Source: an uncultured bacterium (GTDB taxonomy: Bacteria > Cyanobacteriota > Vampirovibrionia > Gastranaerophilales > Gastranaerophilaceae). From it: a stretch of DNA of 64,000 nt. This document shows, piece after piece, positions 24,923 through 33,528 of the stretch (position 1 is the first letter of the stretch; every line of letters starts with the position of its first letter). A model generated the notes under the pieces. It was not told where the DNA came from. It made no database searches and saw only the letters and a list, made by a program, of their open reading frames with translations. The position numbers were made by a program, and so were the translations under genes. Location: the NCBI GenBank assembly GCA_902763805.1, contig CACWTN010000003.1, positions 1 through 64,000 on the forward strand. The letters run 5' to 3'.

Positions 24923-26639
24923 ATATTGCAAAAACCTATATTCAGCTGTTGAGCAGGCAAAGACAAACAAGCTTGAAAAAATAGCTTTTATTTTCTTCTG
25001 TTTCTTTGTAATTTTGGTATCATTTTTTCACGAACCCTGGTTTGACGAGTTTCAGTCCTGGGGTATATCAAAAGACAGTCTGTATAATATTTTATTTGTT
25101 ATCCCGCATTATGAGGGGCATACTCCTCTGTGGTATTTGATTATAAAATGTTTTTCGATTTTTAATGTAAATCCTGAGTTATGCCTAAAAATACCAAATT
25201 TGGTTTTTACAGCACTTGGAACCTGGATTTTAATATTTAAGTCGCCATTCCCCAGAACGGTGCGGCTGCTTTTGCCGTTTACTTATTTTATATTTTACCA
25301 GTACGGAGTTATTTCAAGACCATATTCCTTGTTTTATCTTGCATTGATGCTTTGTGCCGCTTGTTTTAATACAAGAAATACAAAACCGTTCAGATATGCC
25401 TGTATTTTGAGTTTACTTGCCCTCAGCTCAGTACAGGGTTTGGCTCTTACTGCAGGTATAACAATTGCCTGGGGACTTGAACAACTGGATTTTAAAAACA
25501 TTGGAAGGTCTTTTATAAGTTATATAAAAAGCCGGCAATTTTTTGCATCGCTTATATTATTCGCTATTTGTGCAGTTATTCTTGTGTGTATATTTCCAAA
25601 TGGTAAGAACACCGCATTATCTCTAATTGCATTTTTAACGCTTTGGCAGAAAATTCTTTTTTGCCTGTTTGGAATTATATCAGAATCTCTTATATTCAAC
25701 TTAGTGCCAATACATACTTTTATGTCTGATTTTTTTGATAATTCATACAATGTAATTTACGGTATATATTTTATTTTAAGCTTATGTTTCGGACTTTTTG
25801 TACTGGTGTTTTTGACTAAAATACTAAATAAAACCAAAACTTCCGGCTACTTTTTAATTCCGTATATTATATTTAGTACTATGTTTTACGCCTATTATAA
25901 TTCACATAACTCAGGCTTGTTATTTTTGGTTATAATTTTCTGTTTGTGGATTAGTTATGATAAATTAATTTTATTATTATCAAAAAAAGAAAAATGCATT
26001 TTAAAAATCCTTACGGTTTTGGTTTTGTCGGTTCAGTTAATTTGGGGATTTGCATCGGGTTATGAAGATATTTTTACCCCTTATGATATTTCAAGAGCAG
26101 CAGCAAATTATATTCTAAAACATGAACTATATAAATATAAAGTGTTTGCCGGAGGCTGGAATACTCATTATTATTTGGATGAATCAGGAAAACCTGTTAT
26201 TAATGATTATATAATCAGAACGATAGATAATACAAATGACAAGCGTTATAAGCGTGTACCTGCGGATTTTAACAATATGCATCTTGCGGTTATAACAATA
26301 CCGTACTTTAACAAAAATATTTATTATAATTTTAATACAGGATTTGAAGAAAAACTTTATAGTTTACACAAAGCAGTGAATGATGCTGAAATGAATGATA
26401 TGTTCCAAAAATGGCGTGAATACGGCTTGCCTGATGTGATTATAGGTAAAGTGAATTTTAAAGAAGTATATGGTAATGAAATGATTTCAGACGATTATAT
26501 TCTAATAGAGAATTTTAGTAACGGTTCAATTTGGAAAGGCTTTACCAATAAAAATTCTGTTGTTAATGTCCCGTTATATTTGCACAAAGATTTGTACAAA
26601 AAACTTGATTATAAGAAATATTTAAATGAAGAAAAATAA
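24909..26639 (+). CDS. GT-C-type membrane glycosyltransferase-like protein
   Basis: A 576-residue integral membrane protein with about 9-11 hydrophobic segments up to residue 390 and a soluble C-terminal domain. The first periplasmic loop has the acidic motif HEPWFDEFQSWG right after the first membrane helix, where GT-C enzymes (PMT/ArnT class) keep their catalytic Asp/Glu, then HYEGHTPLWYLI and YGVISRPYSLFYLAL. These fit dolichyl/undecaprenyl-phosphate sugar transferases acting outside the cytoplasmic membrane. The SD AAAAAGGATATC lies in the end of the FAD gene. It is followed by a bidirectional terminator. Acceptor and sugar are not inferable. Confidence 0.72.
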   Translation: MKINEYCKNLYSAVEQAKTNKLEKIAFIFFCFFVILVSFFHEPWFDEFQSWGISKDSLYNILFVIPHYEGHTPLWYLIIKCFSIFNVNPELCLKIPNLVFTALGTWILIFKSPFPRTVRLLLPFTYFIFYQYGVISRPYSLFYLALMLCAACFNTRNTKPFRYACILSLLALSSVQGLALTAGITIAWGLEQLDFKNIGRSFISYIKSRQFFASLILFAICAVILVCIFPNGKNTALSLIAFLTLWQKILFCLFGIISESLIFNLVPIHTFMSDFFDNSYNVIYGIYFILSLCFGLFVLVFLTKILNKTKTSGYFLIPYIIFSTMFYAYYNSHNSGLLFLVIIFCLWISYDKLILLLSKKEKCILKILTVLVLSVQLIWGFASGYEDIFTPYDISRAAANYILKHELYKYKVFAGGWNTHYYLDESGKPVINDYIIRTIDNTNDKRYKRVPADFNNMHLAVITIPYFNKNIYYNFNTGFEEKLYSLHKAVNDAEMNDMFQKWREYGLPDVIIGKVNFKEVYGNEMISDDYILIENFSNGSIWKGFTNKNSVVNVPLYLHKDLYKKLDYKKYLNEEK

Positions 26640-26640
26640 A

Positions 26641-26673
26641 AGAAGAACCGCTTATTAATAAGCGGTTCTTCTT
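26641..26673. terminator. Bidirectional terminator between convergent genes
   Basis: AGAAGAACCGCTTATT / AATAAGCGGTTCTTCT, a long near-perfect inverted repeat between the + strand glycosyltransferase gene and the minus-strand fabZ operon; A- and T-rich flanks on both sides. Confidence 0.85.
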
Positions 26674-26693
26674 AATTGATAATTATTTAATTT

Positions 26694-27134
26694 CTATTTC
26701 AGAGCAACTGTCATATCTGCTTCAACACAGATTTTACCGTCAACAGAGCCTACTGCGTGACACTTGCTTATCGGACCTTTTACCTTGGTCATTTCGATAA
26801 ACATATCAAATCTGTCACCGGGACGTACGATATTTTTGAATCTTACGTTATCAACACCTGCAAACAGTGTTAATTTACCCTTGTTTTCAGGTGAGCACAT
26901 TAAAATAGGTGCAGAACACTGAGCTAATGCTTCCAGTTGTAAAACACCGGGCATAATCGGATTTCCCGGGAAATGTCCCTGGAAAAATTCTTCGTTCATA
27001 GTAAGGTTTTTGTATCCTTTTGAATACTTGTTTGGTACGCATTCCGTAATTCTGTCAACCAGTAAAAACGGGTATCTGTGCGGAATCATGTCCATAATTT
27101 CTTTAATATCAAATGATAATACTTCTTCTGTCAT
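26694..27134 (-). CDS. fabZ: 3-hydroxyacyl-ACP dehydratase FabZ
   Basis: A 146-residue hot-dog-fold enzyme that dehydrates (3R)-hydroxyacyl-ACP in fatty acid elongation. The catalytic His is in HRYPFLLVDRI and the Glu in GHFPGNPIMPGVLQLEALAQ. It is the last gene of rfaE2-lpxD-lpxC-fabZ, placed where hydroxyacyl-ACP flow splits between phospholipid (FabZ) and lipid A (LpxD, LpxC). The SD AAAGGAG lies 6 bases upstream. Length and motifs are complete. Confidence 0.96.
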   Translation of the reverse strand: MTEEVLSFDIKEIMDMIPHRYPFLLVDRITECVPNKYSKGYKNLTMNEEFFQGHFPGNPIMPGVLQLEALAQCSAPILMCSPENKGKLTLFAGVDNVRFKNIVRPGDRFDMFIEMTKVKGPISKCHAVGSVDGKICVEADMTVALK

Positions 27135-27152
27135 TTTTTTTCTCCTTTGTAT

Positions 27153-27989
27153 TTATATTTTAACCAGTTTGTTTTTTAATATATTGGCGACTTTGCAATG
27201 AACTGCGTGCCCTGCCTCTTTTACAAGTATCTGAGCTTTAAGATTAAGCGGTGATACTCCTGTGAGGTTGAAATCGCCCAGTAAATCCAAAATTTTGTGT
27301 TTAACAGGCTCAAGTTCTGAGCGAAGCTCTGTTGTGTAACCTTCGTCTTTTAAACCTACGGTGTTATCTATCGTAACCCCTCTTGCAAAACCAAGAGCCT
27401 GATATTTTTCCAAATCTTTGTAGAACCCGAAAGTTCTTGCTTCTATTATTTCCTGCAGATTTTTATTATCCATTGTAACCCACTGATGTCTTAAATCAGG
27501 GTGGTCATAATTAACGGCATAAGTAATTCTCAGCTCTTTATCTGGAACTACGACAAGACTTGTTTTCCCGTTCAGGTAATAGACAGGCTCCGAAACCGTA
27601 TAAAAGTCTTTGTTTTTGCCTTCTATTCCTGCCTGATTAAACAAATCTACCCAAACTTTTGCGCTTCCGTCAAAGATTGGCATTTCAACTTCAGAAAGGT
27701 AAACATCAATTGAGTTTACTCCTGTTATGGCGCAGGCTGCATTAAAATGCTCGCAAAGCATAACTTTATATTTGTAATCTCCAAGCAGTGTCCTTTTATC
27801 TTTGCTGCAAAGAGTTACACAATGGTCAGTCGAATAAAGATTTTCAATACAGACTTCAAAAGGTTCTTTTGCCCCTTTTGAAAAAATACGAATCTTTCCT
27901 GAGTCCGAAGGTTTTATTACAACCCCGCACTCTTTATTTTTCATTAATGATTTACCTGATGTCTGTATTTCTTTTTTTATTGTTACCAT
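27153..27989 (-). CDS. lpxC: UDP-3-O-acyl-N-acetylglucosamine deacetylase LpxC
   Basis: A 278-residue zinc hydrolase, the committed step of lipid A synthesis. Recognised parts are CEHFNAACAITGVNSIDVYLS (zinc His of the first half), MPIFDGSAKVWVDLF, ARTFGFYKDLEKYQALGFARG (substrate tunnel loop), HKILDLLGDF (second zinc His and Asp) and AGHAVHCKVANIL (catalytic His region). The sequence is short and divergent from enterobacterial LpxC but keeps each motif. The open frame begins at TTG 28007; ATG 27989 is chosen because it gives the normal IKKEIQTSGKSL start, though no strong SD is visible. It lies between lpxD and fabZ. Confidence 0.9.
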   Translation of the reverse strand: MVTIKKEIQTSGKSLMKNKECGVVIKPSDSGKIRIFSKGAKEPFEVCIENLYSTDHCVTLCSKDKRTLLGDYKYKVMLCEHFNAACAITGVNSIDVYLSEVEMPIFDGSAKVWVDLFNQAGIEGKNKDFYTVSEPVYYLNGKTSLVVVPDKELRITYAVNYDHPDLRHQWVTMDNKNLQEIIEARTFGFYKDLEKYQALGFARGVTIDNTVGLKDEGYTTELRSELEPVKHKILDLLGDFNLTGVSPLNLKAQILVKEAGHAVHCKVANILKNKLVKI

Positions 27990-28010
27990 TTTTACTACCG
28001 AAACCAAAAT

Positions 28011-29120
28011 CTATGCTTTTACTTCAGCCCCTTCGTTAACCCCTTCTTCAAAAGATTTCAAAAGCGGTTCATACTTTTTGAATTTAGCGATTAAATCGCC
28101 AGCATCTTTCATAATCTTGAGTTGTTTGATGAACTCTTTTCTCGGAACTGCAGGTGCGCCTACAACGATTGATTTTGCAGGGAAGCTCTTTGAAACGCCT
28201 GCCTGAGCGGCAATAATTGTATCATCTCCGATAGAGATGTGGTCTGCAAGACCTGCCTGACCTGCGATAACAACTCTGTCACCGATTACACAGCTTCCTG
28301 CGATACCAACCTGCGAAACTATCATACAGCCTTTTCCTATACGGCAGTTGTGACCAATCATTACAAGGTCATCAATTTTTGTGTTATCACCGATAACCGT
28401 ATTTTCTATAGTACCTCTGTCGATACAGGAGTTAGCACCGATTTCAACATTGTTACCGATAACGACTGAACCGATAGAAGGGATTTTGAAGATAACCTGT
28501 TCTGTGTTGCCTTCTTTAATTTCACCGTCTTTACGAGCCTGTTCAATGTTGTTCGGATTTTCGGTTACAAAGCTGAAGCCGTCAGCACCTAATGAAACTC
28601 CGTGGTTCAGGATAACTTTATTTCCAACCTTAACTCTGTCACCTATGTTTACGCCGGGGTGGAAGAAACAATCCGCGCCGATTTTTGCATCGTTTCCTAT
28701 GTAGCAGTTTGCAAGGATTTTTGTGTTATCGCCGATTTCTGCGTGTTCAGCGATTACAACATTTTGTCCTATTGAAACATTCTGACCGATTTTAGCTGTA
28801 GCAGCAACAACTGCCGTCGGATGAATACCGCTGTTTACGGCAGGTTCTTCGTAGAACATTGAAATAAGCTTCATCATAGCTAAACGTGGCCTTTCTACTT
28901 CTATCGTTGTAAAACCGTCTATATTAACACCCAAAGGAACAAGCGCAGCTTTTGCTTTTGTTTCAGAAAGGTTAGCAATTTCGTCTTCTCCGAGAGCAAG
29001 TGCTAAAGTGTTTTCATCAGCTAATTTTGGAGGTGCAATGTTTGTAATTGCGACATCTGCAGTTTTTGTAAGCATGCCGCCCGTAATCTGAGCAATTTGT
29101 TCCAATGTGAATGTTTTCAT
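28011..29120 (-). CDS. lpxD: UDP-3-O-acylglucosamine N-acyltransferase LpxD
   Basis: A 369-residue left-handed beta-helix acyltransferase that adds the N-linked hydroxyacyl chain in lipid A synthesis. The N-terminal uridine-binding domain (residues 1-100, LEQIAQITGGML) is followed by about ten hexapeptide turns starting at HPTAVVAATAKIGQNVSIG. LGADGFSF and the catalytic-His segment VMIGHNCRIGKG are present. The C-terminal helix reads KQLKIMKDAGDL. The SD AAAGGAG is 7 bases upstream. It is between rfaE2 and lpxC, with 20-base spacing. lpxA is not in the window. Confidence 0.95.
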   Translation of the reverse strand: MKTFTLEQIAQITGGMLTKTADVAITNIAPPKLADENTLALALGEDEIANLSETKAKAALVPLGVNIDGFTTIEVERPRLAMMKLISMFYEEPAVNSGIHPTAVVAATAKIGQNVSIGQNVVIAEHAEIGDNTKILANCYIGNDAKIGADCFFHPGVNIGDRVKVGNKVILNHGVSLGADGFSFVTENPNNIEQARKDGEIKEGNTEQVIFKIPSIGSVVIGNNVEIGANSCIDRGTIENTVIGDNTKIDDLVMIGHNCRIGKGCMIVSQVGIAGSCVIGDRVVIAGQAGLADHISIGDDTIIAAQAGVSKSFPAKSIVVGAPAVPRKEFIKQLKIMKDAGDLIAKFKKYEPLLKSFEEGVNEGAEVKA

Positions 29121-29140
29121 AAAATACTCCTTTATAATAT

Positions 29141-29608
29141 CTATTTGCTTATTTTATTAATTATATTTGTAGTTGATTTACCCTGTACAAATTCGATAAA
29201 TTCAACTTTTATTCCGTTTCTTTCAATGATATCTCTCTCCGGCAAAGTTTCAAGAGTATAATCCGCTCCCTTTGTATAAATATCAGGTTTAATTCTCCCC
29301 AGAAGTTCAGCCGGTGACCTCTCTTCAAATAATACCACATAATCAACGCAACTCAAAGCTGTTAACAATTCGGCTCTGTCATTTTGGTTATTAATAGGTC
29401 TTGAATCACCTTTTATAAGCTTTACGGACTTATCAGAGTTCAGCATTACAATTGAAAAATCCGCAAGTTTTTTTGTTGCCTGCAGGTATCTTGCATGCCC
29501 GATATGCAAAATATCAAAACAGCCGTTTGTGGCAGCAAAAGTTTTACCTTCCTTCTGCCCTTCTCTTACAATGTTAATTATTTCTTTCTGAGTAACAATC
29601 TTCCCCAA
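29141..29608 (-). CDS. rfaE2: Heptose-1-phosphate adenylyltransferase-like nucleotidyltransferase (RfaE2/HldE C-domain)
   Basis: A 155-residue cytidylyltransferase-fold enzyme. TNGCFDILHIGHARYL carries the HxGH nucleotide-binding motif; LNSDKSVKLIKGDSRPIN and VVLFEERSPAELLGRIKPDIYTKGADYTLETLPE fit RfaE2, which makes ADP-heptose for the LPS core. The frame is open to 29707, but TTG 29608 lies 6 bases after AAGGAG and gives the family length, so a TTG start is called. The upstream extra residues would form a spurious hydrophobic stretch. The gene leads the lpxD-lpxC-fabZ operon. ADP-heptose is also a known host innate-immune ligand (ALPK1), relevant for a gut organism. Confidence 0.87.
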   Translation of the reverse strand: MGKIVTQKEIINIVREGQKEGKTFAATNGCFDILHIGHARYLQATKKLADFSIVMLNSDKSVKLIKGDSRPINNQNDRAELLTALSCVDYVVLFEERSPAELLGRIKPDIYTKGADYTLETLPERDIIERNGIKVEFIEFVQGKSTTNIINKISK

Positions 29609-29642
29609 TTTGTTCTCCTTCTGTTGCTTATATTTTACGACA

Positions 29643-29670
29643 AATATACCTCTCAAAAAAGTCCTGTAAA
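29643..29670 (-). promoter_or_regulatory. Probable promoter of rfaE2-lpxD-lpxC-fabZ
   Basis: Minus strand TTTACA (29670-29665), 16-base spacer, TATATT (29648-29643), about 35 bases before the TTG start and just downstream of the preceding operon's terminator. Confidence 0.5.
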
Positions 29671-29684
29671 TAATTGTTACAATA

Positions 29685-29716
29685 AAAAACAGAATGTATA
29701 AAAACATTCTGTTTTT
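29685..29716 (-). terminator. Terminator after asd and the 65-residue ORF
   Basis: AAAAACAGAATGT / ACATTCTGTTTTT stem with a 6-base loop; on the minus strand it runs into a T-rich tract. It separates dapB-asd from the lipid A operon. Confidence 0.75.
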
Positions 29717-29765
29717 AGTTATACAAAACTTGTTACATTAGCATTCCGCTAAATTATATTTACCT

Positions 29766-29963
29766 CTAGTTAACTTTTGTCATGTAACATCTGATATTGT
29801 GACATGTTTCAGAAAGTTTCTGAGCAAATCCTCTCATTTCCTTTGGCAAATCTTTCTGAATATTCTTAGCAGTTTTTTCTGTTGCATAAACCGTTTTAAC
29901 TATCTTTCTTTTAGATGGTCTTAGAGATTGTATTTGTGTTGGTAAAATTGCCGGTACGTACAT
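29766..29963 (-). CDS. Small basic protein coupled to asd, function unknown
   Basis: A 65-residue Lys-rich protein (predicted strongly basic) whose ATG shares one base with the asd stop (TAATG) and uses a GGGGGAG SD inside the end of asd. That coupling, and a terminator downstream, support a real gene. One helix is likely (TAKNIQKDLPKEMRGFAQKLSETC). It has two Cys near the C-terminus and no membrane segment. No family recognised. Confidence 0.55.
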   Translation of the reverse strand: MYVPAILPTQIQSLRPSKRKIVKTVYATEKTAKNIQKDLPKEMRGFAQKLSETCHNIRCYMTKVN

Positions 29964-30991
29964 TAATTAACTCCCCCTCTGTATAATCCCATTTCAATAA
30001 CTTTTTTGCATATTCTTACGGTATTAAGAGCTGCGCCGATTCTCAGATTATCGGCAACACACCAAAGCGATATACCGTTATCAAATGCTAAATTTTTCCT
30101 GATTCTACCGACAAAAACAGGATCTACTCCGTCTGCATCTCTTGTTGTCGGGTATTCATAATTATCAGGATTATCTATAACCGTAACTCCGTAAGCATTT
30201 TCTAAAATATTGCGTACTTCATTCGGTTCTACATTTTGTTCAAATTCAATGTCAACAGCTTCCGAGTGACCTCTGAAAACAGGAACTCTTGCTGCTGTAC
30301 AGGATATTTTTGTGTTTTCATCAAGATGAAGGATTTTTCTTGTTTCGTTAACAACCTTCATTTCTTCTTTTGTGTAACCGTTTTCACAGAAAACATCTAT
30401 TTGCGGAATTATATTGAATGAAATCGGTTTTTTGAAACATTTATTTTCAAAATCTTTTCCTTCAAGTCTTGCAGCCGTATCATCTCTAAGTTCGTTCATT
30501 GCGGCAAGCCCTGCGCCTGAAACAGACTGATAAGTTGAAACGATAAGTCTTTTAATCCCGAATTTTTTGAGCGGTTCAAGAACCAGCATTAACTGGGAAG
30601 TTGAACAATTCGGGTTAGCAACTATTCCTTTGTGAAGTTTTAAATCTTCATCATTAACCCCTGCTATAACAAGCGGAACATCTTTATCCATTCTGAAAGC
30701 AGATGAGTTATCAATAATCATGCCACCTCGTTTAACAATTTCAGGTGCGAAAAATTTGCTTGTAGAACCTCCTGCTGATGCCATAACGATATCAACATCA
30801 TCAAAAATTTCAGGAACGGCTTCTTCAACAGTGTAATCTTTACCCTTAAAATTAAGTTTGGAACCTGCGCTTTTAGCACTTGATAAAAAGCGAATGCTTT
30901 CAAATTCAACACCGAGTTCTTCCGTAATCTTGAGAATTTCTCTGCCGACTACTCCTGTTGCTCCTAAAACTGCTATTCTTGGTTTTCTCAT
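29963..30991 (-). CDS. asd: Aspartate-semialdehyde dehydrogenase
   Basis: A 342-residue NADPH-dependent enzyme making aspartate semialdehyde from aspartyl phosphate for lysine/diaminopimelate, threonine and methionine. The Rossmann motif is GATGVVGREIL. The nucleophile Cys is in NPNCSTSQLMLVL. STYQSVSGAGLAAMNEL and RVPVFRGHSEAVDIEF are substrate-site segments. It lies 40 bases after dapB, with SD AAAAAGGAAG. The pair supplies diaminopimelate precursors for peptidoglycan, consistent with a Gram-negative wall. Confidence 0.96.
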   Translation of the reverse strand: MRKPRIAVLGATGVVGREILKITEELGVEFESIRFLSSAKSAGSKLNFKGKDYTVEEAVPEIFDDVDIVMASAGGSTSKFFAPEIVKRGGMIIDNSSAFRMDKDVPLVIAGVNDEDLKLHKGIVANPNCSTSQLMLVLEPLKKFGIKRLIVSTYQSVSGAGLAAMNELRDDTAARLEGKDFENKCFKKPISFNIIPQIDVFCENGYTKEEMKVVNETRKILHLDENTKISCTAARVPVFRGHSEAVDIEFEQNVEPNEVRNILENAYGVTVIDNPDNYEYPTTRDADGVDPVFVGRIRKNLAFDNGISLWCVADNLRIGAALNTVRICKKVIEMGLYRGGVN

Positions 30992-31031
30992 AACTTCCTT
31001 TTTCTTTTAGGGAAAGACTTCTGACCCTTGT

Positions 31032-31778
31032 TTATAATATGTTGTCTAAACCGTAGACAAATGATTTGTGTTCGCTTACATATCTTATTGCAAGCAGAAC
31101 TCCAGGCATATAACACTCTCTGTCTGTTGAATCGTGTCTGATTTTGAGCGTCTGTCCGTTAGAACCGAATACAACCTCCTGTGATGCCATAAATCCAGGC
31201 ATACGAACGGAGTGAATATGAATATTATTGTATGAATTTGCGCCTCGTGCCCCTTCTATTGTTTCTGTTTCCGCACAATTCCCTGATGCTAAGTTGTCAT
31301 TTACCTCAGCCATCATTGCAGCTGTTTTGACAGCCGTACCTGAAGGAGCGTCTTTCTTTTGGTTGTGGTGTAACTCAATTATTTCTGCGTTATTGAAGTA
31401 TTTTGCAGCCATTTGTGCAAATTTCATCATCAAAACTGCGCCTGTTGAGAAGTTCGGGGCAATAAGACAGCCGGTATTTGTTGTTTCTGAAAGCTTTTTA
31501 AGTTCATCTATCTGACTGTCGCTTAAACCGGTTGTTCCAATAACCATATTAATGTTGTTGTTTAAACAATAAAGGGCATTTTCGTATATTGCCTGAGGCT
31601 GGGTAAAATCTACCAAGATATCAATGTCTACGGAGTCTTTTGCATCTTTAATAGTGGCAAACTGCCCGTTATTAATATCAATGCGTGCAACAAGCGTCAT
31701 ATCATCAGCTGTCCGAACAGCTTTGATAACTTCTTGCCCCATTTTTCCGTTTGCTCCGCAAACTGCGATGTTAATCAT
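31032..31778 (-). CDS. dapB: 4-hydroxy-tetrahydrodipicolinate reductase DapB
   Basis: A 248-residue NAD(P)H-dependent reductase in the diaminopimelate pathway. The dinucleotide site is VCGANGKMGQEV, then DFTQPQAIYENALYC, GTTGLSDSQIDEL, the catalytic-His region ELHHNQKKDAPSGTAVKTA, and RGANSYNNIHIHSVRMPGFMASQEVVFG. The in-frame ATG at 31793 lies before the GAGGGGG SD, so ATG 31778 is the start. It heads dapB-asd-small ORF. Confidence 0.96.
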   Translation of the reverse strand: MINIAVCGANGKMGQEVIKAVRTADDMTLVARIDINNGQFATIKDAKDSVDIDILVDFTQPQAIYENALYCLNNNINMVIGTTGLSDSQIDELKKLSETTNTGCLIAPNFSTGAVLMMKFAQMAAKYFNNAEIIELHHNQKKDAPSGTAVKTAAMMAEVNDNLASGNCAETETIEGARGANSYNNIHIHSVRMPGFMASQEVVFGSNGQTLKIRHDSTDRECYMPGVLLAIRYVSEHKSFVYGLDNIL

Positions 31779-31898
31779 ATATGACCCCCTCATCAGGTAA
31801 GATTATATTACCATAAAAAATGTATTTTGTACACTATTACAGAATGTAACAATTTAGCTTGATAGTGTTATAAAAAGTATATATGTGGTATATACAAG

Positions 31899-31974
31899 TA
31901 TAATCTCTTTTCTTTATTTTCTCCTCCACTCCTTTATCTAACGAGTTAATGCCGCAACGATTTGCGGCTTTTTG
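31899..31974 (+). ncRNA. Candidate small RNA: -10 element followed by terminator, no ORF
   Basis: In the 277-base gap between dapB and the next minus-strand gene, TATAAT at 31899-31904 is followed about 50 bases later by a GCCGCAA / TTTGCGGC stem and a T-run (31952-31974) on the + strand. No + strand gene enters from the left, so the terminator would end a transcript of about 65 nt starting near 31911. The predicted RNA contains CTCCTCC and CTCCTTT, which are complementary to Shine-Dalgarno sequences. No good -35 is seen. It is a prediction without homology support. Confidence 0.35.
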
Positions 31975-32055
31975 TTTGGGGTAAATGTATCTGCTTTATA
32001 CATTTCGTGAGCAAAAGAGGGACTGTATAACTTTGTATGTCATATATACTTATCT

Positions 32056-33528
32056 CTAAGAATATACAAACGGCGGGCCGTTTTTGATTTCGAAAAGAAT
32101 GTTATCAGCCATGACTTTAAGTTCTTCAGGCGATTTGCCGTTTTGTTTCTGAACTTCAAATTCTTTGCATAATGGCTCAATAGCTGAGTCTTTCTTTGCT
32201 TTAAAGTTTCTGAGTTCAGTTGCAACTAATCGTCTTTGAAGATTAAGTTCAATATCTGCAGAGTATTTTTTTACCTGAACTTCTTTAATTGCTTCTGCGG
32301 CAGCTTTACCTCCGTAGGCAAGAGCCGAAACACCTGCTATACCGAAGAAAAGATTTTTAAACTGCGGGTTTTTTGGGTTCATAAGCCAGTCGTAAAAGAA
32401 TGACAGGTAATCATTGACGTGTGAAAAATAAGTTATTTTGTTTCTGCCTGAACCGCCAATTGTCGGGTTAACTTTTTCTGTTGCCTGATTCATTGAGTCT
32501 TTAAGGTGTTTTATAAAATTTTCTTTTTCTGCTTTTGGTATATTTAATTTGTTTACAATTTGTTCAACTTCTTCGGGCTTTGCATAAATTGATTCAAGCA
32601 TATTTTCTATAAGGTATTTATATGCATCTTTTCCTGAAAGCATTGTGCCGTTATGTCCTTCAAGATTATTGAGTGGTTTTCCCGAGTTAAATTCTTCGAC
32701 TATTAAATCAATACCTTTTTTGGTGTTTTTTATACCGTTTTTGATAAATTCATCGCTTTTTCTTATATTATGCGAAGCAAAATATCCCAAGCCCAGAATT
32801 GAAGCTAATGTTGCCGCACCGATTCCGTAAAGCGCCAAATTGTTTTTTGTTTTGTCCTGTTCTTTGCCGCCTTTAAAATTCAGTTCATCAGTAAACATCT
32901 TTGCTTTAGAGGAGAGCATGCTTCTTATTATCTGAAGTTTTCCCGAAAAACTTTGTGTTTCCACTGCAATAAGGTTTTCCTGCAAATTCTTCTGAATATT
33001 TGCTTCCTGACTTTTTACCCAGACTTCTTTAAACCCGTCAATGAAAATTTTCCCGGCAAAAGCCATAGAACCAAGTGTGATTACACCAAGAGATGCAAGA
33101 ATTGTTTTTCTGTTCGGAGACTGAATCATAGAAAAAATGCTCTGGTGGATTTCGTCGTTTATACAGTGATTTCTTGTTATTCCGGGAAGCAGGTATTCTT
33201 TTGACGATTCCAGTTTTCCTTTTGAAAACTTTTTCATCATGGCGGTAAATGCGCTAAGCAACCCCATTACGCCTATGGTTGCTCCGCAAATCGGATAAAT
33301 AGGATTTATTGAACGATTTTCTTTTTCCTCAAGTTTTTCGGGCAGAGCGATTTGATTTTTAGATATAACAAGAGAATCGTATGTTTCATCCAGTGATAAA
33401 TTCGGGTCTTTAACGTACGTGTTTACGATAACACCTTCTTTTACAAAGTAGTTATTGCGCTTTTGGGTGTTAGTCATGTTTTTTTGTTGTCTTGTGCTTT
33501 CAAGATCCTGATTAATTTTCGGAATCAT
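32056..33528 (-). CDS. Membrane protein with an internal duplication, function unknown
   Basis: A 490-residue protein, not recognised. Two related halves are visible. Residues about 135-210 (SPNRKTILASLGVITLGSMAF, FKEVWVKSQEANIQKNLQENLIAVE) match residues about 380-455 (NPQFKNLFFGIAGVSALAYGG, IKEVQVKKYSADIELNLQRRLVATE). Each is a hydrophobic segment followed by an amphipathic helix with the NLQ-L-A-E pattern. Two further hydrophobic segments occur (YPICGATIGVMGLLSAF, LALYGIGAATLASILGLGYF). The SD AAAGGGAT overlaps the end of the upstream gene. It is the last gene of a three-gene operon. Its layout (helical linker, paired hydrophobic segments) recalls the three-unit protein at 4531-6147. Confidence 0.78.
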   Translation of the reverse strand: MIPKINQDLESTRQQKNMTNTQKRNNYFVKEGVIVNTYVKDPNLSLDETYDSLVISKNQIALPEKLEEKENRSINPIYPICGATIGVMGLLSAFTAMMKKFSKGKLESSKEYLLPGITRNHCINDEIHQSIFSMIQSPNRKTILASLGVITLGSMAFAGKIFIDGFKEVWVKSQEANIQKNLQENLIAVETQSFSGKLQIIRSMLSSKAKMFTDELNFKGGKEQDKTKNNLALYGIGAATLASILGLGYFASHNIRKSDEFIKNGIKNTKKGIDLIVEEFNSGKPLNNLEGHNGTMLSGKDAYKYLIENMLESIYAKPEEVEQIVNKLNIPKAEKENFIKHLKDSMNQATEKVNPTIGGSGRNKITYFSHVNDYLSFFYDWLMNPKNPQFKNLFFGIAGVSALAYGGKAAAEAIKEVQVKKYSADIELNLQRRLVATELRNFKAKKDSAIEPLCKEFEVQKQNGKSPEELKVMADNILFEIKNGPPFVYS

